Source: Hydractinia symbiolongicarpus (lineage: Eukaryota > Cnidaria > Hydrozoa > Anthoathecata > Hydractiniidae). From it: a DNA stretch of 64,000 bases. The stretch covers positions 23,726,001-23,790,000 of the forward strand of contig NC_079888.1 of the NCBI RefSeq assembly GCF_029227915.1, given 5' to 3'. The notes under the pieces are model-generated. The model was not told the origin of the DNA. It saw only the letters and a list, made by a program, of their open reading frames with translations, and searched no databases. Position 1 is the stretch's first letter. Each line of letters begins with the position of its first letter. Made by a program: the position numbers and the translations under genes. Shown here piece by piece: positions 1 to 9,098 of this stretch.

Positions 1-148
1 CAAACGAAATCCCGCGTTTTCCCGTTAATCCGGGGCTAGGCCCGTATAGTCGAATGTATACAAAGAAAGTACCCAGGGAGAAAACTCATTTCCCGACCAA
101 TTTTTTAAATTTTTTTTTCACCACTAAAACGCATGAGACTTGCAGTTT

Positions 149-170
149 TCAAAAATGTTTTCATTTTTGA
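149..170 (+). other. Representative dyad: 9-bp stem, 4-nt loop in the monomer
   Basis: TCAAAAATG (149-157), TTTT (158-161) and CATTTTTGA (162-170) form a perfect inverted repeat able to extrude as a hairpin or cruciform on either strand. The same sequence recurs in every monomer with TTTTCAAAAATG. Copies with TTTTTAAAAATG keep a 7-bp stem, and those with CAAATATG or ATATGTATTC lose it. Whether it forms in cells cannot be told from sequence. Confidence 0.8.
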
Positions 171-203
171 TGAGACGCTGAATAAAAGAGGTTTAATCGC
201 CGG

Positions 204-405
204 CAAACGAAAACCCGCGATTTCCCGTAAATCCCGGCTTGGCCCGTATAGTCCAAAGTATACAAAGAAAGTACCCAGGGAGTAAACTCATTTTCCGAAC
301 GATTTTTTAAATTATTTTTTCACCACTAAAACGCATCAGACTTGTAGTTTTCAAATATGTTTTCATTTTTGATGAGACGCTGAATAAAAGCAGTTTAATC
401 GCCGG
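204..405 (+). repeat. Representative monomer, standard subfamily with single-G CCCGGCTTGGCCC core
   Basis: This 202-bp copy shows the general order of elements: CAAACGAAAACCCGCGATTT, then CCCGTAAATCCCGGCTTGG, CCCGTATAGTC, GTATACAAAGAAAGTACC, AGGGAGTAAACTCATTT, CGAACGATTTTTTAAATTA, TTTTTTCACCACTAAAACGC, AGACTTGTAGTTTTCAAA, TTTTCATTTTTGATGAGACG, CTGAATAAAAG and GTTTAATCGCCGG. Its CCC runs at 214, 224, 233 and 243 have loops of 7, 6 and 7 nt. The same class appears throughout the window, for example near 1,213, 3,235 and 4,640. The start was set at CAAACG only for convenience; the phase of a satellite is arbitrary. Confidence 0.9.
214..245 (-). other. Representative four-tract G-run (putative G-quadruplex / i-motif)
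   Basis: On the + strand CCC runs begin at 214, 224, 233 and 243 with loops GCGATTT (7), GTAAAT (6) and GGCTTGG (7). The - strand therefore fits the usual G3 N1-7 pattern for a quadruplex, and the + strand an i-motif. It recurs in each monomer with the single-G CCCGGCTTGG core. Monomers with CCCGGGCTTGG have an 8-nt loop, and the CCTGCG subfamily lacks the first run. Confidence 0.7.
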
Positions 406-607
406 CAAACGAAAACCTGCGATTTCCCTAAATCCCGGACTCGGCCCGTATAGTCAAAAGTATACAAAGAAAGTACCCAGGGAGTAAACTCATTTCCCGA
501 ACGATTTTTTAAATTATTTTTTCACCACTAAAACGCATGAGACTTGTAGTTTTTAAAAATGTTTTCATTTTTGATGAGACGCGGAATAAAAGAAGTTTAA
601 TCGCCGG
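406..607 (+). repeat. Representative monomer, CCTGCG/GGACTCGG subfamily
   Basis: This 202-bp copy is marked by CCTGCGATTTCCCTAAATCC followed by GGACTCGGCCCG, and is normally preceded by GCAGTTTAATCGCCGG. Compared with the standard monomer it lacks the first CCC run and one G after the second, so it does not fit a four-tract G-quadruplex pattern. It is among the most frequent subfamilies across the window, in both the left and right halves, and is often found next to a standard or TACGGAG monomer. Confidence 0.88.
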
Positions 608-638
608 CAAACGAAAACCCGCGATTTCCCGTAAATCC

Positions 639-651
639 CGGGCTTGGCCCG
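639..651 (+). other. Representative short GC dyad CGGGC-TTG-GCCCG
   Basis: CGGGC (639-643), TTG (644-646) and GCCCG (647-651) make a 5-bp GC stem with a 3-nt loop in all monomers having CCCGGGCTTGGCCCG. The single-G, GGCACG and GGACTCGG variants weaken or abolish it, so it is subfamily-specific and overlaps the last two C runs of the possible quadruplex. Confidence 0.65.
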
Positions 652-809
652 TATTGTCAAAAGTATACAAAGAAAGTACCCTGGGAGTAAACTCATTCCC
701 CGAACGATTTTTTATATTATTTTTTTACCACTAAACATATGAGACATCTAGTTTTTAAAAATGTTTTCATTTTTGATGAGACGCTTAATGAAAGAGGTTT
801 AATCGCCGG

Positions 810-1010
810 CAAACGAAATCCCGCGTTTTCCCGTAAATCCGGGGCTTGGCCCGTATAGTCGAATGTATACAAAGAAAGTACCCAGGGAGTAAACTCATTT
901 CCCGACCGATTTTTTAAATTTTTTTTTACCACTAAACGCATGAGACTTGTAGTTTTCAAAAATATTTTCATATTTGATGGGACGCTGAATAAAAGAAGTT
1001 TAATCGCCGG
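810..1010 (+). repeat. Representative monomer, GAAATCCCGCGTTTT / GTCGAATG subfamily
   Basis: This 201-bp copy begins CAAACGAAATCCCGCGTTTT, has TAAATCCGGGGCTTGG and GTATAGTCGAATG, and follows a monomer ending with CATATGAGACATCTAG and CTTAATGAAAGAGG. These linked differences travel together across the window, so this is a discrete subfamily and not random drift. In the right half the core becomes TAAATCCGAGGCTTGG or GGAAATCCGGGGC. Confidence 0.87.
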
Positions 1011-1414
1011 CAAACGAAAACCCGCGACTTCCCGTAAATCCCGGCTAGGCCCGTATAGTCCAAAGTATACAAAGAAAGTACCCAGGGAGTAAACTCATTT
1101 TCCGAACGATTTTTTAAATTATTTTTTCACCACTAAAACGCATCAGACTTGTAGTTTTCAAATATGTTTTCATTTTTGATGAGACGCTGAATAAAAGCAG
1201 TTTAATCGCCGGCAAACGAAAACCCGCGATTTCCCGTAAATCCCGGCTTGGCCCGTATAGTCAAAAGTATACAAAGAAAGTACCCAGGGAGTAAACTCAT
1301 TTCCCGAACGATTTTTTAAATTATTTTTTCACCACTAAAACGCATGAGACTTGTAGTTTTTAAAAATGTTTTCATTTTTGATGAGACGCTGAATAAAAGC
1401 AGTTTAATCGCTGG

Positions 1415-1616
1415 CAAACGAAAACCTGCGATTTCCCTAAATCCCGGACTCGGCCCGTATAGTCAAAAGTATACAAAGAAAGTACCTACGGAGTAAACTC
1501 ATTTCCAAAACGATTTTTTAAATTATTTTTTCACTACTAAAACGCATAAGACTTGTAGTTTTTAAAAATGTTTTTATTTTTGATGAGACGCTGAATAAAA
1601 GAAGTTTAATCGCCGG
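1415..1616 (+). repeat. Representative monomer, TACCTACGGAG subfamily
   Basis: This 202-bp copy is preceded by ATCGCTGG (not ATCGCCGG), carries CCTGCG and GGACTCGG, and has AAGTACCTACGGAGTAAAC where most monomers have AAGTACCCAGGGAGTAAAC. It also has CACTACTAAAACGCATAAG in place of CACCACTAAAACGCATGAG. In the right half of the window the same subfamily is usually followed by ACCTGTTG and GAATAGAAGAAG. Confidence 0.86.
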
Positions 1617-2238
1617 CAAACGAAACCCGCGATTTCCCGTAAATCCCGGGCTTGGCCCGTATAGTCAAAAGTATACAAAGAAAGTACCCAGGGAGTAAAC
1701 TCATTTCCCGAACGAATTTTTATATTATTTTTTTACCACTAAACATATGAGACATCTAGTTTTTAAAAATGTTTTCATTTTTGATGAGACGCCTAATGAA
1801 AGAGGTTTAATCGCCGGCAAACGAAATCCCGCGTTTTTCCGTAAATCCGGGGCTTGGCCCGTATAGTCGAATGTATACAAAGAAAGTACCCAGGGAGTAA
1901 ACTCATTTCCCGACCGATTTTTTAATTTTTTTTTTCACCACTAAAACGCATGAGACTTGCAGTTTCCAAAAATGTTTTCATTTTTGATGAGACGCTTAAT
2001 GAAAGAGGTTTAAACGCCGGAAAACGAAAACCCGCGAATTCCCGTAAATCCCGGGCTTCGCCCGTATAGTCGAATGTATACAAAGAAAGTACCCTGTGAG
2101 TAAACTCATTTCCAGAACGATTTTTTAAATTATTTTTTCACCACTAAAACGCATAAGACTTGTAGTTTTTAAAAATGTTTTCATTTTTGATGAGACGCTG
2201 AATAAAAGAAGTTTAATCGCCGGCAAACGAAAACCCGC

Positions 2239-3046
2239 GATTTCTCGTTAATCCCGGCTTGGCCCGTATAGTCAAAAGTATACAAAAAAAGTACCCAGGG
2301 AGTAAACTCATTTCCGGAACGATTTTTTAAATTATTTTTTCACTACTAAAACGCATGAGACTTGTAGTTTTCAAAAATGTTTTCATTTTTGATGAGTCGC
2401 TGAATAAAAGAAGTTTAATCGCCGGCAAACAAAAACCCGCGATTTCCCGTAAATCCCGGCTTGGCCCGTATAGTCAAAAGTATACAAAGAAAGTACCCAG
2501 GGAGTAAACTCATTTCCCGAACGATTTTTTAAATTATTTTTTTACCACTAAAACGCGTGAGACTTGTAGTTTTCAAAAATGTTTTCATTTTTGATGAGAC
2601 GCTGAATAAAAGAAGTTTAATCGCCGGCAAACGAAAACCCGCGATTTCCCGTTAATCCCGGCTTGGCCCGTATAGTCAAAAGTATACAAAGAAAGTACCC
2701 AGGGAGTAAACTCATTTCCCGAACGATTTTTTAAATTATTTTTTCACTACTAAAACGCATGAGACTTGTAGTTTTCAAAAATGTTTTCATTTTTGATGAG
2801 TCGCTGAATAAAAGAAGTTTAATCGCCGGCAAACAAAAACCCGCGATTTCCCGTAAATCCCGGCTTGGCCCGTATAGTCAAAAGTATACAAAGAAAGTAC
2901 CCAGGGAGTAAACTCATTTCCCGAACGATTTTTTAAATTATTTTTTTACCACTAAAACGCGTGAGACTTGTAGTTTTCAAAAATGTTTTCATTTTTGATG
3001 AGACGCTGAATAAAAGAAGTTTAATCGCCGGCAAACGAAAACCCGC
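2239..3046. repeat. Two-monomer (404-bp) tandem duplication
   Basis: A dimer ending with the CACTAC/GAGTCGC plus CAAACAAAAACCC pair is present at 2,239-2,642 and again at 2,643-3,046, for example CACTACTAAAACGCATGAG at 2,341 and 2,745. The copies differ by a few bases, such as TTTCTCGTTAATC versus TTTCCCGTTAATC. Confidence 0.8.
2426..2627 (+). repeat. Representative monomer, CAAACAAAAACCC subfamily
   Basis: This 202-bp copy starts CAAACAAAAACCCGCG and follows a monomer with CACTACTAAAACGCATGAG and TGATGAGTCGCTG. The linked set recurs at about 2,830, 4,246, 11,526, 26,897, 42,498, 46,948 and 63,294. The substitution removes the CpG at the anchor. Copies in the right half additionally have ACTTGCAG for ACTTGTAG. 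Confidence 0.86.
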
Positions 3047-5340
3047 GATTTCCCGTAAATCCCGGGCTTGGCACGTATAGTCGAATGTATACAAAGAAAG
3101 TACCCTGTGAGTAAACTCATTTCCAGAACGATTTTTTAAATTATTTTTTCACCACTAAAACGCATAAGACTTGTTGTTTTAAAAAATGTTTTCATTTTTG
3201 ATGAGATGCTGAATAAAAGAGGTTTAATCGCCAGCAAACGAAAACCCGCGATTTCCCGTAAATCCCGGCTTGGCCTGTATAGTCCAAAGTATACAAAGAA
3301 AGTACCCAGGGAGTAAACTCATTTTCCGAACGATTTTTTAAATTATTTTTTCACCACTAAAACGCATGAGACTTGTAGTTTTTCAATATGTTTTCATTTT
3401 TGATGAGACGCTGAATAAAAGCAGTTTAATCGCCGGCAAACGAAAACCTGCGATTTCCCTAAATCCCGGACTCGGCCCGTATAGTCAAAAGTATACAAAG
3501 AAAGTACCCAGGGAGTAAACTCATTTTCCGAACGATTTTTTAAATTATTTTTTCACCACTAAAACGCATAAGACTTGTAGTTTTTAAAAATGTTTTCATT
3601 TTTGCTGAGACGCTGAATAAAAGAAGTTTAATCGCCGGCAAACGAAAACCCGCGATTTCCCGTAAATCCCGGCTTGGCCCGTATAGTCAAAAGAATACAA
3701 AGAAAGTACCCAGGGAGTAAACTCATTTCCCGAACGATTTTTTAAATTATTTTTTCACCACTAAAACGCATGAGACTTGTAGTTTTCAAACATGTTTTCA
3801 TTTTTGATGAGACGCTGAATAAAAGAAGTTTAATCCACGGCAAACGAAAACCCGCGATTTCCCGTAAATCCCGGGCTTGGCCCGTATAGTCAAAAGTATA
3901 CAAAGAAAGTACCCAGGGAGTAAACGCATTTCCCGAACGATTTTTTAAATTATTTTTTTACCACTAAAACGCGTGAGACTTGTAGTTTTAAAAAATGTTT
4001 TCATTTTTGATGACACGCTGAATAAAAGAAGTTTAATCGCCGGCAAACGAAAACCCGCGATTTCCCGTTAATCCAGGCTTGGCCCGTATAGTCAAAAGTA
4101 TACAAAGAAAGTACCCAGGGAGTAAACTCATTTCCCGAACGATTTTTTAAATTATTTTTTCACTACTAAAACGCATGAGACTTGTAGTTTTCAAAAATGT
4201 TTTCATTTTTGATGAGTCGCTGAATAAAAGAAGTTTAATCGCCGGCAAACAAAAACCCGCGATTTCCCGTAAATCCCGGCTTGGCCCGTATAGTCAAAAG
4301 TATACAAAGAAAGTACCCAGGGAGTAAACTCATTTCCCGAACGATTTTTTAAATTATTTTTTTACCACTAAAACGCGTGAGACTTGTAGTTTTCAAAAAT
4401 GTTTTCATTTTTGATGAGACGCTGAATAAAAGAAGTTTAATCGCCGGCAAACGAAAACCCGCGATTTCCCGTAAATCCCGGGCTTGGCACGTATAGTCGA
4501 ATGTATACAAAGAAAGTACCCTGTGAGTAAACTCATTTCCAGAACGATTTTTTAAATTATTTTTTCACCACTAAAACGCATAAGACTTGTTGTTTTAAAA
4601 AATGTTTTCATTTTTGATGAGACGCTGAATAAAAGAGGTTTAATCGCCGGCAAACGAAAACCCGCGATTTCCCGTAAATCCCGGCTTGGCCCGTATAGTC
4701 CAAAGTATACAAAGAAAGTACCCAGGGAGTAAACTCATTTTCCGAACGATTTTTTAAATTATTTTTTCACCACTAAAACGCATGAGACTTGTAGTTTTTC
4801 AATATGTTTTCATTTTTGATGAGACGCTGAATAAAAGCAGTTTAATCGCCGGCAAACGAAAACCTGCGATTTCCCTAAATCCCGGACTCGGCCCGTATAG
4901 TCAAAAGTATACAAAGAAAGTACCCAGGGAGTAAACTCATTTTCCGAACGATTTTTTAAATTATTTTTTCACCACTAAAACGCATAAGACTTGTAGTTTT
5001 TAAAAATGTTTTCATTTTTGCTGAGACGCTGAATAAAAAAAGTTTAATCGCCGGCAAACGAAAACCCGCGATTTCCCGTAAATCCCCGCTTGGCCCGTAT
5101 AGTCAAAAGAATACAAAGAAAGTACCCAGGGAGTAAACTCATTTCCCGAACGATTTTTTAAATTATTTTTTCACCACTAAAACGCATGAGACTTGTAGTT
5201 TTCAAACATGTTTTCATTTTTGATGAGACGCTGAATAAAAGAAGTTTAATCCACGGCAAACGAAAACCCGCGATTTCCCGTAAATCCCGGGCTTGGCCCG
5301 TATAGTCAAAAGTATACAAAGAAAGTACCCAGGGAGTAAA
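2520..5340. repeat. Seven-monomer (1,416-bp) tandem duplication
   Basis: The segment 2,520-3,935 matches 3,936 to about 5,340 with a shift of 1,416 bp; GGCACGTATAG at 3,071 matches 4,487. Copies differ by a modest number of substitutions (GATGAGATGCTG versus GATGAGACGCTG; GAATAAAAGAAG versus GAATAAAAAAAG), so it is older than the 10-monomer duplication that follows. Confidence 0.82.
3032..3234 (+). repeat. Representative monomer, GGCACGTATAG / CCCTGTGAG subfamily (left half)
   Basis: This 203-bp copy carries GGGCTTGGCACG, GTATAGTCGAATG, TACCCTGTGAGTAAAC and TTTCCAGAACG. The GGCACG form recurs many times between about 3,070 and 31,210 and I did not see it beyond that point, where the equivalent monomers have GGCCCG or GGCTCG instead. 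It is therefore a marker of the left part of the array. Confidence 0.85.
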
Positions 5341-8300
5341 CTCATTTCCCGAACGATTTTTTATATTATTTTTTCACCACTAAAACGCATGAGACTTGTA
5401 GTTTTCAAAAATGTTTTCATTTTTGATGAGACGCTGAATAAAAGAAGTTTAATCGCCGGCAAACGAAAACCCGCGATTTCCCGTAAATCCCGGCTTGGCC
5501 CGTATAGTCCAAAGTATACAAAGAAAGTACCCAGGGAGTAAACTCATTTCCCGAACGATTTTTTAAATTATTTTTTCACCACTAAAACGCGTGAGACTTG
5601 TAGTTTTCAAAAATGTTTTCATTTTTGATGAGACGCTGAATAAAAGAGGTTTAATCGCCGGCAAACGAAAACCCGCGATTTCCCGTAAATCCCGGGCTTG
5701 GCACGTATAGTCGAATGTATACAAAGAAAGTACCCTGTGAGTAAACTCATTTCCAGAACGATTTTTTAAATTATTTTTTCACCACTAAAACGCATAAGAC
5801 TTGTTGTTTTAAAAAATGTTTTCATTTTTGATGAGACGCTGAATAAAAGCAGTTTAATCGCCGGCAAACGAAAACCTGCAATTTCCCTAAATCCCGGACT
5901 CAGCCCGTATAGTCAAAAGTATACAAAGAAAGTACCCAGGGAGTAAACTCATTTCCCGAACGATTTTTTAAATTATTTTTTCACCACTAAAACGCATAAG
6001 ACTTGTAGTTTTTAAAAAAGTTTTCATTTTTGCTGAGACGCTGAATAAAAGAAGTTTAATCGCCGGCAAACGAAAACCCGCGATTTCCCGTAAATCCCGG
6101 CTTGGCCTGTATAGTCAAAAGTATACAAAGAAAGTACCCAGGAAGTAAACTCATTTCCCGAACGATTTTTTAAATTATTTTTTCACCACTAAAACGCATG
6201 AGACTTGTAGTTTTCAAACATGTTTTCATTTTTGATGAGACGCTGAATAAAAGAAGTTTAATCGCCGGCAAACGAAAACCCGCGATTTTCCGTAAATCCC
6301 GGGCTTGGCCCGTATAGTCAAAAGTATACAAAGAAAGTACCCAGGGAGTAAACTCATTTTCCGAACGATTTTTTATATTATTTTTTCACCACTAAAACGC
6401 ATGAGACTTGTAGTTTTCAAAAATGTTTTCATTTTTGATGAGACGCTGAATAAAGAAGTTTAATCGCCGGCAAACGAAAACCCGCGATTTCCCGTAAATC
6501 CCGGCTTGGCCCGTATAGTCAAAAGTATACAAAGAAAGTACCCAGGGAGTAAACTCATTTCCCGAACGATTTTTTAAATTATTTTTTCACCACTAAAACG
6601 CATGAGACTTGTAGTTTTCAAAAATGTTTTCATTTTTGATGAGACGCTGAATAAAAGAGGTTTAATCGCCGGCAAACGAAAACCCGCGATTTCCCGTAAA
6701 TCCCGGCTTGGCCCGTATAGTCCAAAGTATACAAAGAAAGTACCCAGGGAGTAAACTCATTTTCCGAACGATTTTTTAAATTATTTTTTCACCACTAAAA
6801 CGCATGAGACTTGTAGTTTTTCAATATGTTTTCATTTTTGATGAGACGCTGAATAAAAGCAGTTTAATCGCCGGCAAACGAAAACCTGCGATTTCCCTAA
6901 ATCCCGGACTCGGCCCGTATAGTCAAAAGTATACAAAGAAAGTACCCAGGGAGTAAACTCATTTTCCGAACGATTTTTTAAATTATTTTTTCACCACTAA
7001 AACGCATAAGACTTGTAGTTTTTAAAAATGTTTTCATTTTTGCTGAGACGCTGAATAAAAAAAGTTTAATCGCCGGCAAACGAAAACCCGCGATTTCCCG
7101 TAAATCCCCGCTTGGCCCGTATAGTCAAAAGAATACAAAGAAAGTACCCAGGGAGTAAACTCATTTCCCGAACGATTTTTTAAATTATTTTTTCACCACT
7201 AAAACGCATGAGACTTGTAGTTTTCAAACATGTTTTCATTTTTGATGAGACGCTGAATAAAAGAAGTTTAATCCACGGCAAACGAAAACCCGCGATTTCC
7301 CGTAAATCCCGGGCTTGGCCCGTATAGTCAAAAGTATACAAAGAAAGTACCCAGGGAGTAAACTCATTTCCCGAACGATTTTTTATATTATTTTTTCACC
7401 ACTAAAACGCATGAGACTTGTAGTTTTCAAAAATGTTTTCATTTTTGATGAGACGCTGAATAAAAGAAGTTTAATCGCCGGCAAACGAAAACCCGCGATT
7501 TCCCGTAAATCCCGGCTTGGCCCGTATAGTCCAAAGTATACAAAGAAAGTACCCAGGGAGTAAACTCATTTCCCGAACGATTTTTTAAATTATTTTTTCA
7601 CCACTAAAACGCGTGAGACTTGTAGTTTTCAAAAATGTTTTCATTTTTGATGAGACGCTGAATAAAAGAGGTTTAATCGCCGGCAAACGAAAACCCGCGA
7701 TTTCCCGTAAATCCCGGGCTTGGCACGTATAGTCGAATGTATACAAAGAAAGTACCCTGTGAGTAAACTCATTTCCAGAACGATTTTTTAAATTATTTTT
7801 TCACCACTAAAACGCATAAGACTTGTTGTTTTAAAAAATGTTTTCATTTTTGATGAGACGCTGAATAAAAGCAGTTTAATCGCCGGCAAACGAAAACCTG
7901 CAATTTCCCTAAATCCCGGACTCAGCCCGTATAGTCAAAAGTATACAAAGAAAGTACCCAGGGAGTAAACTCATTTCCCGAACGATTTTTTAAATTATTT
8001 TTTCACCACTAAAACGCATAAGACTTGTAGTTTTTAAAAAAGTTTTCATTTTTGCTGAGACGCTGAATAAAAGAAGTTTAATCGCCGGCAAACGAAAACC
8101 CGCGATTTCCCGTAAATCCCGGCTTGGCCTGTATAGTCAAAAGTATACAAAGAAAGTACCCAGGAAGTAAACTCATTTCCCGAACGATTTTTTAAATTAT
8201 TTTTTCACCACTAAAACGCATGAGACTTGTAGTTTTCAAACATGTTTTCATTTTTGATGAGACGCTGAATAAAAGAAGTTTAATCGCCGGCAAACGAAAA

Positions 8301-8645
8301 CCCGCGATTTTCCGTAAATCCCGGGCTTGGCCCGTATAGTCAAAAGTATACAAAGAAAGTACCCAGGGAGTAAACTCATTTTCCGAACGATTTTTTATAT
8401 TATTTTTTCACCACTAAAACGCATGAGACTTGTAGTTTTCAAAAATGTTTTCATTTTTGATGAGACGCTGAATAAAGAAGTTTAATCGCCGGCAAACGAA
8501 AACCCGCGATTTCCCGTAAATCCCGGCTTGGCCCGTATAGTCAAAAGTATACAAAGAAAGTACCCAGGGAGTAAACTCATTTCCCGAACGATTTTTTAAA
8601 TTATTTTTTCACCACTAAAACGCATGAGACTTGTAGTTTTCAAAA
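4602..8645. repeat. Ten-monomer (2,022-bp) perfect-looking tandem duplication
   Basis: Copies are 4,602-6,623 and 6,624-8,645, with matching sequence continuing to about 8,678. Unusual marks are shared by both copies: GAATAAAAAAAG near 5,032 and 7,054, TAAATCCCCGCTTGG, the AATCCACGGC variant, CCTGCAATTTCCC, and CAGGAAGTAAAC near 6,141 and 8,163. I saw no difference between copies within the unit, so the event is recent. The other 45-monomer block copy has only one version of this unit. Confidence 0.87.
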
Positions 8646-8696
8646 ATGTTTTCATTTTTGATGAGACGCTGAATAAAAGAAGTTTAATCGCCGGCA

Positions 8697-9098
8697 AACG
8701 AAAACCCGCGATTTCCCGTAAATCCCGGGCTTGGCCCGTATAGTCAAAAGTATACAAAGAAAGTACCCAGGGAGTAAACGTATTTCCCGAACGATTTTTT
8801 ATATTATTTTTTTACCACTAAACATATGAGACATCTAGTTTTCAAAAATGTTTTCATTTTTGAGGAGACGCTTAATGAAAGAGGTTTAATCGCCGGCAAA
8901 CGAAATCCCGCGTTTTCCCGTTAATCCGGGGCTTGGCCCGTATAGTCAAAAGTATACAAAGAAAGTACCCAGGGAGTAAACGTATTTCCCGAACGATTTT
9001 TTATATTATTTTTTTACCACTAAACATATGAGACATCTAGTTTTCAAAAATGTTTTCATTTTTGAGGAGACGCTTAATGAAAGAGGTTTAATCGCCGG
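8697..9098. repeat. Single-monomer duplication with GTAAACGTATTTCCC
   Basis: Two adjacent monomers share the rare GTAAACGTATTTCCC (at about 8,774 and 8,976) and TTTTTGAGGAGACGC, shifted by 202 bp. This is a one-monomer tandem duplication, the smallest step of array growth seen here, immediately before copy 2 of the 45-monomer block. Confidence 0.78.

Larger units (their letters stand above)
1..9098. repeat. 45-monomer block, copy 1 (9,098 bp)
   Basis: The sequence from position 1 recurs from 9,099 with a constant shift of 9,098 bp, or 45 monomers of 202.2 bp. The match runs to 6,288 (15,386 in copy 2). Over about 6.29 kb I found five substitutions, at 1,319, 3,276, 3,833, 4,075 and 4,692; more may have been missed. 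Because copy 2 starts exactly where position 1 would recur, this may be a long higher-order unit, but only one full copy is visible and its left edge is the window edge. Confidence 0.9.

Noticed and set aside
1-202. Monomer arising from a ~100-bp ancestral dimer
   Set aside because: ATTTCCCG, ATGAGAC and GTTTTCA each occur twice in the monomer, but at unequal distances (about 68, 44 and 12 bp), so they do not support a half-length unit.
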